The notes below the pieces were generated by a model that did not search any database, was not told the origin of the DNA, and saw nothing but the letters and a program-made list of their open reading frames with translations. Of a DNA stretch of 64,000 nucleotides, positions 17,311 through 27,177 are shown one piece after another (the stretch's first letter is position 1; each line of letters opens with the position of its first letter). A program made the translations under genes and the position numbers. Where the stretch lies: contig CAWCHI010000019.1 of NCBI GenBank assembly GCA_963795335.1, positions 1 through 64,000 of the forward strand, read 5' to 3'. This DNA is from Trebonia sp963795335 (GTDB lineage Bacteria > Actinomycetota > Actinomycetes > Streptosporangiales > Streptosporangiaceae).

Positions 17311-19908
17311 TCAGCGGGGCGGGAGCTCGCCGAGCACGCGCTCGGTGTCCTCACCCGGCTGGGGGATCCGGGTCCGGCGGCCTTCGCCGGGGTGGAGCAG
17401 GGCCGAGGGCAGGCCCTGCCAGGGCAGTCCTGGCCACGCCACCCGCTCGTCCGGGAAGAGCTCCAGGGGCTGGTAGAACCCGCGGGTGTGCAGGTGGGGA
17501 TCGGCCGCCACTTCATCGGGTGAGCGCACCTTGGACCACGGCAGCTGGCGCGCCTGGGCCTCGTCGAAGATGAACTGGGCGGGGTGGTGGCGGCAGAAGC
17601 CGGCGATCGCGTCCACGATGTGCTGCATCAGCGGCTGCCGCTGCCCGGTTGAGGCGAAGCGCTCGCCGTGCAGGTGATGCTCGAAGCCGTGGGTGTCGAA
17701 CATGTTGAGCAGGGCGGCGAACCGGCGGTCGTTCAGGTACAGGGTCAGCGCGCAGACGTAGGCCCCGTCCGAGCAGCGGAACTGCCACGCCGGCGGGGTG
17801 AACTCGGCGCTCGCGTGCTGAGCGGTATGCCGGAACCCCTCGAGGCGGCCGAACTCCCACATGGAGACGTAGGACTCGGTCGACACGGCCACCGCGTCGT
17901 GCATCGACAGGTCGAGCGACAGCACGCCCGCCGCAGGGCGATCGGCCATGGCCGACAGCACGGCGGTGGCCGCCAGCACCCCGACGATGTGCCGCGACTG
18001 CCCGCCGGCGGGGCTGACCGCCTGGCTCGGCCGGCCGTTGACCGAGTCGTAGCCGCACTGCCCGGTGACCCCGCCGAGGGTGAGCGCGATGATGTCCGAG
18101 GTGCCGTAGTCGCGCCACGGCCCGGTCTGGCCGAAGGGACTGACCGAGGCGTAGACCAGGCCCGGCCGCAGCTCCGCGAGCCGCTGATCGGTCAGCCCGA
18201 GCCGCTGCGCGGCACCCGCCCCGAGCCCGTCCAGCAGCACGTCGGCCTGGCCGACGAGCCGCTCCAGGCCGGCGACCCCGGCTGGGTCGGTCAGGTCGAG
18301 GGTGACCGACTCCTTGCCCGCGTTGTAGTAGGCGAACGGGATACTCCAGAATTTGCCTCCGGCCGCCTGGTACAGCGGCGTCGCCCGGCGCTGGGCTGAC
18401 CCGCCCGGCGGCTCCACCTTGATCACCCGGGCGCCGAAGTCGGTCAGGATCTTGCCGGCGTAGCCGGCGTAACCGTCGTCGAGTTCGATCACCACCGTCC
18501 CGGCCAGCGGCGCGTCCACCGGCCGGGCGCCTGCCGCCTGGCCGTGCGGTGACCCGCCAGCCGGCACCGTACTGGCAGCTCCCGTGCCCGCGCTGACGCC
18601 GCTGTGGTCCCGGTACTCGGGCCGGGCGAGGTCGGCGGGCCAGATGGCACCCTTCTTGTGCAGCTCCCCGATCTCGTCCGCGGTCATCCCCAGCTCGTCG
18701 GCCAGCACCGTCTCGGTGTCCTGGCCGAGGATCGGCCAGAAGTCGCGCAGTGCCAGCGGCTTGCCGTCGACCAGCATCGGGACCGACTCATAACGGTGGT
18801 CGCCGAGCAGGTCGTGGGTCCGCCACTGGAACACGTCGTGGTCGCGGACCGCTGGGTCGTGCTCGAGCCGGTCGCGCCCGGTCTGCAGCGCGCCCGCGCG
18901 CACCCCGGCCGTCCGCAGCAGGTCCATCAGCTCGTACTTGCCGAACTGGCGGGTCCACTCACTGACGTGCATGTCGAGCTCGTTCTGGTGGAACAACCGG
19001 GTGGCCTGGTTGGCGTACTTGGGGTCGGCGGCCCACTGCGGGTCGCCCATGGCGCCGCGCAGCGCGGCCCACTCCAGCTCGCTCAGCACCGAGATCGCGC
19101 AGTACCCGTCGTGTCCGGCATCGCTGGTGGGATACAAGTTGTAGGGTGCGCCGTTCTCGTAGCGGTAGCCGTCGATCGCGCTGCGCGGCCAGTGCGCCCG
19201 GTTGCCCGGCGGGAACAGGCCGTCCGCCATCACCGTGCCGTTGAGGCTGGCGTCGAGCAGGATGGGGCCGATCAGCGCCGCGCCCACCTCGACCTGCGAG
19301 ACGTCGAGCCGCTGAGCCGCGGCCCCGCGCTGCTGCCGCAGGCGCGCCGCCACCACCGCCAGCGCCCCCTGGTAACCGGTGAGCACATCAAGATAGGAGT
19401 AGCCGTAGCCAGCCGGCGGCAAGCCGGGCTCACCCGAGGAAGCGGTGACGCCGCTGGCCGCCTGAGCGGTCGGGCCGTAGGTGACGTACGAGCTCTCCGG
19501 CCCGGTGTGCCCGAAACCGGACACGCTCATGTAGACGATGCGCGGGTTGAGCTCGGTCATCCGGGCAAAGGTCCAGCCCCAGCCCGACATCACCCGCGGC
19601 GAGTACGACTCCACGATCACGTCGCACCACGCCAGCAGCTTGTCGACCACTTCCCGGCCGGCCTCCGTGGTCGGGTCGGCGGTGAAGCTGCGCTTGCCGA
19701 TGTTGACCGAGCTGAAGAAGCCGCTCGAGTCGAACACGCCCTCCTGGAAGGGAGAGAACCCAAGCGCCCGGCCCGGGTCGGCGCGGGTCGGCCACTCGAC
19801 CTTCACCACATCCGCCCCCAGCGCCGCGAGGACCTTAGTGGCCGTCGGCCCCGCGACATTCCACGAGAAGTCGAGCACCTTGGTACCGGACAGCGGACTG
19901 AACGTCAT
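17311..19908 (-). CDS. double-domain CaiB/BaiF (class III) CoA-transferase
   Basis: An 865-residue fusion of two family III CoA-transferase domains. Domain 1 (about 1-400) opens with PLSGTKVLDFSWNVAGP and has the putative catalytic Asp in LDVSQVEVG; domain 2 (about 470-865) opens with PLAGTVVIELDDGYAGY and has LDLSMHDAV. These proteins move CoA between carboxylic acids, or activate or racemise acyl-CoA. Single-domain members form interlocked dimers, so a tandem fusion may act as an internal dimer. ATG 19908 follows GAGGGTGGGA. It is the first gene of a three-gene set with a thiolase and DUF35 protein. A very similar fusion, with one frameshift, lies at 27754-30347. Confidence 0.9.
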   Translation of the reverse strand: MTFSPLSGTKVLDFSWNVAGPTATKVLAALGADVVKVEWPTRADPGRALGFSPFQEGVFDSSGFFSSVNIGKRSFTADPTTEAGREVVDKLLAWCDVIVESYSPRVMSGWGWTFARMTELNPRIVYMSVSGFGHTGPESSYVTYGPTAQAASGVTASSGEPGLPPAGYGYSYLDVLTGYQGALAVVAARLRQQRGAAAQRLDVSQVEVGAALIGPILLDASLNGTVMADGLFPPGNRAHWPRSAIDGYRYENGAPYNLYPTSDAGHDGYCAISVLSELEWAALRGAMGDPQWAADPKYANQATRLFHQNELDMHVSEWTRQFGKYELMDLLRTAGVRAGALQTGRDRLEHDPAVRDHDVFQWRTHDLLGDHRYESVPMLVDGKPLALRDFWPILGQDTETVLADELGMTADEIGELHKKGAIWPADLARPEYRDHSGVSAGTGAASTVPAGGSPHGQAAGARPVDAPLAGTVVIELDDGYAGYAGKILTDFGARVIKVEPPGGSAQRRATPLYQAAGGKFWSIPFAYYNAGKESVTLDLTDPAGVAGLERLVGQADVLLDGLGAGAAQRLGLTDQRLAELRPGLVYASVSPFGQTGPWRDYGTSDIIALTLGGVTGQCGYDSVNGRPSQAVSPAGGQSRHIVGVLAATAVLSAMADRPAAGVLSLDLSMHDAVAVSTESYVSMWEFGRLEGFRHTAQHASAEFTPPAWQFRCSDGAYVCALTLYLNDRRFAALLNMFDTHGFEHHLHGERFASTGQRQPLMQHIVDAIAGFCRHHPAQFIFDEAQARQLPWSKVRSPDEVAADPHLHTRGFYQPLELFPDERVAWPGLPWQGLPSALLHPGEGRRTRIPQPGEDTERVLGELPPR

Positions 19909-20182
19909 GATTTCCCACCCTCGTCACATACTGACTAAAGAGCACGCCTGAAAAGGAGATTTGCTGGCTGAAATGAATATCGACAATAACCGTAACCGGG
20001 CCTGAGACGGACTGTCAACCACTCGCGCGACAGTGTGTCCACTGCTGCCGTGACCAGCAGGAACGGGAGAGGTCGGCCGCCGGTTTCCACGGTGCGGTGA
20101 TGTCGGAGTGGTCGAGGAATTACTCAGCGGGACTAGTCAAATGCGCCTCCTATGGAATGCGAGCGCGGTGACGGTTTGCCGG

Positions 20183-21531
20183 TCAGGGATTGGGCGTGGA
20201 ACTCCAGACAATGAAGTTGCTCCAGAAAGGCATGAAGCCGCCTGATACACCGATGTGGGCGGGGATTTTCATTTGCCGGGCGCCAGCCCGGCCCTGGATC
20301 TGCTGCATGGAGTCGGTGTGCATCCAGAAGCGAGTCCGGCCGCTGCCGATGTTGCCGCCGCTGGGCGAGACCGGGTTGGGCCCGTGGATGGAGATGTCGG
20401 TCTGGAACAGGTCAAGGGCCTCGCCCTGCCTGATGCCAGCGAAGCCGAGTCCCTCGATGTGGAAGACATGGAACAGGGAGAAACCGTCGTAGCAGTTCTC
20501 GAACTGGACGTCCCGCGCGGTCAGGCCGGACGCCTCGTAGACCTTGCGGCCGGTCGACGCGGCGAACTCCTCGGCCTCTTCCAGGGTTTCGATCACCCCG
20601 CGGGAGCGGTTGAAGCTGTAGCGGTCACCGTGCACCTCGCCGGCGCCGGCGTGACCGAGCACGTAGACGGGTTTTTGCCGCAGGTCCCGGGCCCGGTCGG
20701 CGGTGGTGATGACATACGCGCCGGCGGTGTGGATGGGCATGTCGTTGTCGAACAGGTTGGCCGGCTGGGCGATCCAGCGCGAGTGGACGTAGTCGTCGGC
20801 GGTGATCTCGTTGTTGCGGTGCTGGTAGAAGTAACCCTCGGGGAACAGCAGGCCGTTGTGGCGTGAGTTGACGACGAACGGGGCCATCATGTCGTGCGTC
20901 TTGCCGTACTTGTGCAGGTAGCGCTGGAACTGCATGGCGGTCGTGTAGGAAGCGGGGCCGGCCAGGCCGGCCCGTACTTGCCCGGGCCGCTCACGGTGGG
21001 TTCGGCGTTGGCCCCGCCCTGGTAATAGCGGCCGGGGAAGTTGCTCCACCCCTTGACCGCGACGCAGGTGGTGGCCAGGCCGCGGCCGACCGCTTCAACC
21101 GTTGCCGCCAGCACCATCGACATGCACGCCACCGCGGTCATGGTGACCGTGACGTTCTTCAGCTCCGGCATGTTCTTGAGAATCCACTCCGCACTCAGCC
21201 GGTCCAGGCCGTCGTGGGGGTTGCCGGTGGTCTCGAATGCGGCGCGGAAGTCCTCGGGGATGGGCTGATCGGCCGGCCAGAAGGAACCGGTCGAGGTGTC
21301 GGCGCAGAGGACCAGGCCGTCGACTTGCTCGGGCGCCACCCCCGCGTCCTCGATCGCCCGGCGGATCGCCAGGATCGCCCACGCCCCGACGCTGGTGCCC
21401 GGGTCACCGTCCCAGCGGCGCATCGTGGGCGAGTGCCCGATGCCTGCCGCCGCGACCTGGCCCCGGTAGGGCCACACGCCCAGCCCTTCGACCGTGCGGT
21501 ACATACTCGCGGGGTTGACCGTGGTAACCAT
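20183..21531 (-). CDS. thiolase-like protein, frame-shifted
   Basis: Second thiolase of the lipid-transfer group, about 449 residues after correcting one shift near 20955-20985, where the sequence is a GGCCGGCC-rich run. The N-terminal half has MVTTVNPASMYRTVEGLGVWP, TSVGAWAILAIRRAIEDAGV and VTMTAVACMSMVLAATVEAV, with Cys in the position of the thiolase nucleophile. The C-terminal half has VQFENCYDGFSLFHVFHIEGLGF and NPVSPSGGNIGSGRTRFW. Unlike the 16089-17276 thiolase it keeps a cysteine at the active site, so the two may catalyse different steps. Its ATG lies one base after the stop of the preceding DUF35 gene, implying translational coupling. Confidence 0.82.
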
Positions 21532-21532
21532 G

Positions 21533-21943
21533 TCACGCGACCTGCCATTCGGGGACTTTCTGGCCGGTAGCCGGGGTTACCTCGAAGATCAGCCGCACCG
21601 CCCGGCCGATCTCCACCTCCCCCGGCTTGCTGCCGGGCAGGTGGGAGAGCATGTTGATCTCCGGTGCCTGGTCTAGGGAGATGACCGCCACGTTGTAGGG
21701 CTGGTCGGGCTGCAGCGAGCTGACAGGCGAGTCGTAGACGACGCCGAAGCTGTAGATCGTGCCCCGCCCGGCGATCTCCCGCCACTGCAGGCTGGTGGCT
21801 GACCCGCACCCGGCGCATTCGGGCTGCGGCGGGAACTGCCAGCGCTGACAGCCGGCGCAGAACTGGATGACCAGGTGCTCGTCGTTCGCCGCGTCGTAGA
21901 ACGGCTTGTCCACCTCGCCCGGGATGGGAGACTGCTTCGGCAT
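21533..21943 (-). CDS. DUF35 OB-fold zinc-ribbon protein
   Basis: A 136-residue DUF35 protein with zinc-ribbon cysteines at 29, 32, 43 and 46 and an OB-fold (GRGTIYSFGVVYDSPVSS, PYNVAVISLDQAPEINMLS). It should form a complex with the thiolase encoded immediately downstream; stop and start are separated by one base. ATG 21943 has AAGG 6 nt upstream and matches the first DUF35 protein in length and cysteine spacing. The order here is DUF35 then thiolase, reversed compared with the 16 kb pair, so the two pairs are probably separate acquisitions or ancient duplicates rather than a recent copy. Confidence 0.9.
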   Translation of the reverse strand: MPKQSPIPGEVDKPFYDAANDEHLVIQFCAGCQRWQFPPQPECAGCGSATSLQWREIAGRGTIYSFGVVYDSPVSSLQPDQPYNVAVISLDQAPEINMLSHLPGSKPGEVEIGRAVRLIFEVTPATGQKVPEWQVA

Positions 21944-22051
21944 CGCTACCTTCACTTTCCGTGGAGTGCCGGCCGCTGCCACGGCCCGGTCACGCCACGG
22001 GGATGAGCGGCAACCGGCGCCCATCCCCGTGGCCTTGATCCGCTAGGTTCC

Positions 22052-23389
22052 CTAGGGCTTGAAGCCGTTCTTGGCCACGCCGCCGGTCTTGTCGTTGATG
22101 ACCTCACCGCAGGTGAGGGGGTAGAGCTGCGAGTACGCGGTGCCGTTGACCTGCAGCACGTTGAAGCAGGGAATGGGCATCTGGTGCGCCAGCGGGTAGG
22201 GCGCGGGCGGGGTCAGCCCGGAGATGCCCGGGTAGGTCCAGCTCTTCAGGGCTGTCTGGATAGAGCTGACCGACAGGTTTTTGCCGGTGGCTTTCAGCCC
22301 CTCGACGGCCATGTCGGCCTGGGTCCACCCCTCAATCACACCCTCGTCGATCGGGGTGCTGCCCTTGCCGATGGCCTGCAGCTGCGCCGCGATCGTGCTG
22401 AAGATAGGAGCCAGCGGGCTGCCGGGCAGGGAGACGCCGTCGGCGTAAGTCACCGAGCCGGCCAGGGCGGAGGAGACGGCCGCCGACTTGAGCGACGCCG
22501 GGTCGTAGCCGGCCAGCTCGGCCTGGCCCTTCCAGTGCAGGGAGCGCAGCGTGCTGATGTACTGCGCGTCGGCACTGGTCGTGGACAAGATGATCAGCAG
22601 GCCGTCCGGGCCCTTGCCGTTGTTGCAGCTGCTCATCATCTTGGAGGCGTAGGTCGAGTAGTCGGTGGCGCCGGCGGCCGGGACCGAGGCGTCCGCGTCG
22701 CACACGGTCCAGCCGATGTGCTTGGCCGCGACCTCCAGGGTGGGCAGGATGACCGCCAGCGGCGCGATGGTCTCCACCGCGTACTCCTTGCCCGGGGTCA
22801 CGTTGATGACGCCCTGGGCGTTGGTGGTCTGGTGCATGACCGTCTCGGTCAGCGCGGCCACTGAGGTGGTCTCGGCGTAGCTGGCGTTCTCGATGCAGCC
22901 GCCGAATCCGTAGACGTACACGCTGGTGCACATGCTGTAGTCGATAACGGTGCCGAAGATCGGGACCTGGTTCTGGCTGACGAACGTGGCCGGGAACGGC
23001 GCCTCGGACGCGAACGGCGCCAGCAGCAGCGCGTGCTGCTGCAGGACCTGCTTGGACATGTTGCCGACCAGGGTGGTGGCCGACCCGCCGTCGTCGAGCG
23101 TCCCCAGGTAGTTGATCTGCCGGCCGTCGATCCCGCCCTGGCTGTTGGCCAGGTGGTACCGGGCCTGCGCCCCGATGTTGATGTCCTCTCCCAGCGAGTT
23201 GGGCACGCCGTTGGTGGTCAGCGTCGCGTCGCCGCCGATGGTGATCTGGCTGGCGGAGACGCCGCGGGTGGACCCGCTGCCGGATCCGCCCCCAGATGAG
23301 GCGCACGCGGCCAGCAGGGCGAGCAGGGCAGCGAAGAGCACGGCGAGCACGGGCCTGCCGCGTCTGAACCGGGCACGGGATCGGGTCAC
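22052..23389 (-). CDS. ABC transporter substrate-binding lipoprotein (Leu/Ile/Val-type)
   Basis: A 445-residue type I periplasmic-binding-fold lipoprotein. The signal peptide runs to the lipobox LLAAC with Cys29, followed by a Gly/Ser linker and the mature domain (SQITIGGDATLTTNG, NSQGGIDGRQINYLGTLDDGG, PIFGTVIDYSM). It delivers substrate to the LivHMFG-type importer encoded directly upstream. GTG 23389 has AGAGGA 9 nt upstream and starts at the twin-basic signal peptide; longer starts give unlikely sequence. Despite the family name, such proteins often bind aromatic or other carboxylates, and the neighbouring CoA-transferases and thiolases point to an organic acid rather than an amino acid. 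That substrate is inferred. Confidence 0.9.
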   Translation of the reverse strand: MTRSRARFRRGRPVLAVLFAALLALLAACASSGGGSGSGSTRGVSASQITIGGDATLTTNGVPNSLGEDINIGAQARYHLANSQGGIDGRQINYLGTLDDGGSATTLVGNMSKQVLQQHALLLAPFASEAPFPATFVSQNQVPIFGTVIDYSMCTSVYVYGFGGCIENASYAETTSVAALTETVMHQTTNAQGVINVTPGKEYAVETIAPLAVILPTLEVAAKHIGWTVCDADASVPAAGATDYSTYASKMMSSCNNGKGPDGLLIILSTTSADAQYISTLRSLHWKGQAELAGYDPASLKSAAVSSALAGSVTYADGVSLPGSPLAPIFSTIAAQLQAIGKGSTPIDEGVIEGWTQADMAVEGLKATGKNLSVSSIQTALKSWTYPGISGLTPPAPYPLAHQMPIPCFNVLQVNGTAYSQLYPLTCGEVINDKTGGVAKNGFKP

Positions 23390-23420
23390 TATCTTGGTCC
23401 TCTCTGGGGATGAAGGATGG

Positions 23421-24341
23421 TCACTGGTGCCGGACGGCGAGGTAGGAGTCGACCAGGACGTCAGCCGAAACCGCCGACCGCGGCCGCTGCCAGTCGACGT
23501 GGCCGAGGCGGAGCAAGACGATCTCGTCGGCAACCTCGAACACGTCACCGGGCCGTTCCTCGATCAGCAAGATCGCGGCGCCCCGGTCCTTCAGGGTCTG
23601 GCAGACCCCGAGGACGCGCTGCCGCGCCTGCGGCGCCAGGCCCAGGTTGGGCTCGTCCGCGATGAGCAGCCGCGGCTGCATCACCAGGGCCGGCGCCATC
23701 GCCAGCAGCTGCTGCTCGCCGCCGGAGAGCATGCCCGCCCGCGTGCGCCGGCGGGAGCTGAGCTCGGGCGACTGGGCGAGTGCCGCATCGACGCGCTGCT
23801 GCGTGCGCAGCGGGATGCGGAGGTTCTCTTCCACCGTCAGGTCGGGGAAGATGCTGCGGGACTCCTGGACCACGAAGATGCCGTTCCTGAGCCGGTCCAG
23901 GCCGGACATCCGGGTGACCGGCTCACCGTCAAGCAGCAGGTCACCGCTGGTGGGCGCGACCAGCCCGGCCAGGGTGGAGCAGAGCGTCGACTTGCCGGCC
24001 CCGTTGGCGCCGAACAGGGCGGTGATCTTCCCCGGCCGGGCGACAAGGTCGATGCCGTGCAGGACCTCCAGGTCTCCGTACCCGGCCCGCAGGCCCGAGA
24101 TCGCCAGCGTCGGCCGCACCTGGGACAGCCCCGGCTCGTCCGCGTCGGCGCCGGACACCACGGTCAGCCCCACGGCGTCGGACCCGGCCGGCTCGTCCCG
24201 GGGGGCAGGCTCGTCCAGGACCACCGGCTCGTCCAGGACGGCGGGCTCATCCGGCACCACGGCGTGCTCGTCCAGCACGATGCCGGACAGGTGCGGGCCG
24301 CCGGCCGCGAGGGCGACCACGGTGCCGTCGGCCGCGATCAC
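23421..24341 (-). CDS. livF: ABC transporter ATPase LivF-type, with N-terminal extension
   Basis: A 306-residue ATPase. Walker A GANGAGKST, signature LSGGEQQLLAM and Walker B RLLIADEPNLGLAP identify LivF. GTG 24341 overlaps the stop of the permease gene by 4 bp (GTGA), so this start is chosen. It adds about 70 residues before the normal LivF start (TLAISGLRAGYGDLEVLHG), including a repeated acidic DEP-containing stretch (VLDEPVVLDEPAP). Orthologues normally lack this; an internal GTG at 24119 would give a standard protein but has no RBS. The two ATPases energise uptake through the fused permease. Confidence 0.9.
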   Translation of the reverse strand: MIAADGTVVALAAGGPHLSGIVLDEHAVVPDEPAVLDEPVVLDEPAPRDEPAGSDAVGLTVVSGADADEPGLSQVRPTLAISGLRAGYGDLEVLHGIDLVARPGKITALFGANGAGKSTLCSTLAGLVAPTSGDLLLDGEPVTRMSGLDRLRNGIFVVQESRSIFPDLTVEENLRIPLRTQQRVDAALAQSPELSSRRRTRAGMLSGGEQQLLAMAPALVMQPRLLIADEPNLGLAPQARQRVLGVCQTLKDRGAAILLIEERPGDVFEVADEIVLLRLGHVDWQRPRSAVSADVLVDSYLAVRHQ

Positions 24342-26341
24342 GGCGGCAGGCGCCGCCGGCCGGAGCCGGCGTAAAACGCCCGCATCGACTCGACGAACCG
24401 GGCCGGGAGGATGTGGTCGCGCAGCCAGGTCAGCTGCTCGATCTGCAGGTCGAGGGTGCCGCCCGGGTACTTGGCCAGCAGCACCGCGCCGAACCCGAAC
24501 ACCAGCTGCGGCCACTCGGTGGAGGTCGTGACGTAGGTGAGCAGCTGCGGGATGATCGCGGCGCTCATCCCGGCGACGATCGCCCCCGCTGGGCGCCGGA
24601 TGCCGATCGAGATGGCGATCGTCACCCACAGCAGGGCGTTCAGCGGCGGATTCGACGTGCTGGTGATCTGCCCCAGCGTCTGGGCGTAGAAGAAGCCGCC
24701 GACGCCCGCGATGAGTGCCGACAGCGCGAAAGCCACCAGCACCGGGCGGGCGATGCTGACGCCGCTGGTAACCGCGCCGGGCCGGGAGCCGCGGACCGCG
24801 AGCGCGCTGCGCCCGATCTGGGAGAGCTGGAAGTTGCGCACGAGCAGGATGAAGACAGCCAGCACGACCAGCAGCAGCAGTGAGAAGTTGGTGTTGCTGA
24901 CGAACGACAGCGATCCCGCAGCCGGCCGGGGCAGGAACCATCCGCCACCGTTCGGTCCCTGGATCACCGGTATCTCGAACACCAGCTGGTCGAACAGGAA
25001 CGCCAGGGCCAGGGTGCCGAGGGCGAGCGGGAGGCCGCCGAGCCTGAGCGCGGGGATGGCGGTGAGCACCCCCGCCACCACGGCGGCGGCGATCGCGATG
25101 ATCGCCGCGGCCCACAGCGGCAGCCCGTAGGTGCCGGCCAGCCATCCCGCCAGCAGCCCGCCGCAGGTCACGAAGCCGGCCTGGGCCAGGCTGACCACGC
25201 CGACCTGGCCGGTAATGACGACAAAGGACAGGAAGATGATCGACATGCACAGGCCCTCGGCGATGAACTGGTTCCAGTACTCGCCGCCGACGAACTCGAT
25301 CAGCAAGGCCGCGATGACCCACAGCAGGATCGTCTGCACGCGCTGCGGCCGGGTCCGGCGCTGCCGGGTCAGCTCGACCGGCGCGTCGGTGGCGGTGGCA
25401 CCGGTGCCGGCCACCCGTCCGCGGCGCCTGCTGATCACGTACAGGCCGACCAGCAGCACGATGAACGGAACGGCCGACCCGAGCCCGTCAACCTTGGTCA
25501 GCGGGCCCCGCTGCAGGTACCCGGAGACGAGGTTCTGCAGCACGCCGAGCAGCAGCGCGCCCGCGAACGCCCACGGCACCGAGCGCATGCCGCCGATGAC
25601 CGCGGCGGCCGCCGCGATGAACAGCAGCAGCAGGTAGCTGGTGGGGTCGAGCCCGAGCGAGATCGACCCGCACACGCCGACCAGCGCGGCCGAGGCGAAC
25701 GACAAGATCCACGCCAGCCGGGAGACCCGGGCGCGGGACACGCCGCGGATGGTGGCGAGGGCGTGACCGTCCACCACGGCCCGCATCTCCAGGCCCAGGC
25801 GGGTGCGGCGCAGCAGGTACCAGTAGCCGATGGCGGTGATCGCGGTGAACCCCAGGACGATGACCTCGTCGGAGTTGATGACGACGCCCGCCCCGATGTT
25901 CCAGGCGGCCGCCGGCTCGGGCCCGAGCGGGATCGCGTTCGCCGCTCCGATGGTGACCAGGTGGCTGGCGATCGCGGGTACGTCGCCCAGGTAGGTGATG
26001 ACGATGACGACGAAGGCCGGGATGGCGAGGGCCAGGCCGACGGTGCCGACGATGCGCGCGAGCTCCGGGGCGGTGGACAGCCGGCGGAAGATCCCGCCCT
26101 CGAGCAGCAGCCCGAGCAGCGGCGCGATGATCAGGACCGTGATGGCCGCGGCGACCGCGGTCGGCAGCCCCGCCGCCTGGTGCAGTTCCAGGAACGCGTA
26201 CGCCGCCAGGAACGCCACCGAGCCCTGGGAGATGTTGAAGATGCCGGTCGTCGTGTAGGTCATGACCAGGCTGATCGCGATCATGGCCGCGAGCCCGCCG
26301 CCGACCAGACCGGAGATGACAAGGCCTGCGAATTCGGTCAT
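24338..26341 (-). CDS. fused LivH-LivM branched-chain-type ABC permease
   Basis: A 667-residue membrane protein joining both permease subunits in one chain. Residues about 1-300 are LivH-like (MTYTTTGIFNISQGSVAFLAAY and GLEMRAVVDGHALATIRGVS); after a basic linker near 300-325, the rest is LivM-like (FVVITGQVGVVSLAQAGFV, FQLSQIGRSALAVRGSRPGA). Each half has the conserved loop that contacts the ATPases. ATG 26341 overlaps the livG stop by 4 bp, and its own stop overlaps the livF start, so livG-livHM-livF form a tightly coupled operon. Fused LivHM proteins are known in some actinobacteria. The substrate is probably a carboxylate, judged from neighbours. Confidence 0.9.
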   Translation of the reverse strand: MTEFAGLVISGLVGGGLAAMIAISLVMTYTTTGIFNISQGSVAFLAAYAFLELHQAAGLPTAVAAAITVLIIAPLLGLLLEGGIFRRLSTAPELARIVGTVGLALAIPAFVVIVITYLGDVPAIASHLVTIGAANAIPLGPEPAAAWNIGAGVVINSDEVIVLGFTAITAIGYWYLLRRTRLGLEMRAVVDGHALATIRGVSRARVSRLAWILSFASAALVGVCGSISLGLDPTSYLLLLFIAAAAAVIGGMRSVPWAFAGALLLGVLQNLVSGYLQRGPLTKVDGLGSAVPFIVLLVGLYVISRRRGRVAGTGATATDAPVELTRQRRTRPQRVQTILLWVIAALLIEFVGGEYWNQFIAEGLCMSIIFLSFVVITGQVGVVSLAQAGFVTCGGLLAGWLAGTYGLPLWAAAIIAIAAAVVAGVLTAIPALRLGGLPLALGTLALAFLFDQLVFEIPVIQGPNGGGWFLPRPAAGSLSFVSNTNFSLLLLVVLAVFILLVRNFQLSQIGRSALAVRGSRPGAVTSGVSIARPVLVAFALSALIAGVGGFFYAQTLGQITSTSNPPLNALLWVTIAISIGIRRPAGAIVAGMSAAIIPQLLTYVTTSTEWPQLVFGFGAVLLAKYPGGTLDLQIEQLTWLRDHILPARFVESMRAFYAGSGRRRLPP

Positions 26342-27177
26342 GGCTGGATCCGCTCTCCACTGACGTCGGGCTGCAAGCCGCCGAGATAGACCTGGATCAC
26401 CCGCTCGTTCGCCTGCACCTGGCCCGGGGTGCCCTCGGCGATGACGTCGCCCAGATGCATCACGTAAACGCGCTGCGCGTGCCGCATCGCGAAGTCCACG
26501 TTGTGCTCGACCAGCAGGATCCCGACCCGGTGCTCGTTGGTGAGCTGGTCCAGGATGGCCGACAAGCGGGAGATGTCGGCCGCCTCCATGCCTGAGGTCG
26601 GCTCGTCCAGCAGCACCAGCCGCGGCCTCGCCGCGATCACCCGCGCCAGCTCCAGCAGCCGCGCGCGGCCGAGCGGCAGCCGGTAGGCCGGCTCGTTCCG
26701 CACGCCGTACAGGCCGACCTGCTCCAGGACCTCCTCGGTCTGCTCCCGCAGCCTGCGCTCCTTGCGGCGCCGCTGCGGCAGGCCCAGGATGTCGCCCACC
26801 GGGTTGGCGTTGTCCCACTCCAGCGCGACCAGCACGTTGTCCTCGACCGTCAGTCCGGGGAACGTCTGCTGCCGCTGGAAGGTGCGGCGGATGCCGTGCC
26901 GGGCCCGCCACAGCGCGCTCCGGCCGGTGATGTCGGCGCCCTGGTAGACGACGCGGCCAGCGGCCGGGACGTTCTGTCCTGCGATCGCGTCGAACAGCGT
27001 GGTCTTCCCCGCTCCGTTGGGGCCGATCAGGACGCACGACTCACCCGACTGCACATGCAGCGAGACATGGGACACGGCGGTCACCCCGCCGAACCGCACC
27101 GTCAGGTCTTCAACCGCGACCAAGTCGGTGAGGGAGCCGCCCGCGCCGGCGTCCCCGTCCCAGCCGCCAGCCGTCAT
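26338..27177 (-). CDS. livG: ABC transporter ATPase LivG-type
   Basis: A 279-residue ATPase. Walker A is GPNGAGKTT and Walker B is RLVLLDEPTSGM, with the LivG-type switch EHNVDFAM. The signature motif reads LPLGRARLLELAR instead of the usual LSxGQ form, an unusual C-loop that may make one ATP site weak. ATG 27177 overlaps the stop of the upstream CoA-transferase relic (ATGA), so translation is probably coupled to it. It is first in the operon livG-livHM-livF-binding protein. A leader of about 15 residues rich in Gly/Asp precedes the ATPase fold. Confidence 0.9.
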   Translation of the reverse strand: MTAGGWDGDAGAGGSLTDLVAVEDLTVRFGGVTAVSHVSLHVQSGESCVLIGPNGAGKTTLFDAIAGQNVPAAGRVVYQGADITGRSALWRARHGIRRTFQRQQTFPGLTVEDNVLVALEWDNANPVGDILGLPQRRRKERRLREQTEEVLEQVGLYGVRNEPAYRLPLGRARLLELARVIAARPRLVLLDEPTSGMEAADISRLSAILDQLTNEHRVGILLVEHNVDFAMRHAQRVYVMHLGDVIAEGTPGQVQANERVIQVYLGGLQPDVSGERIQP

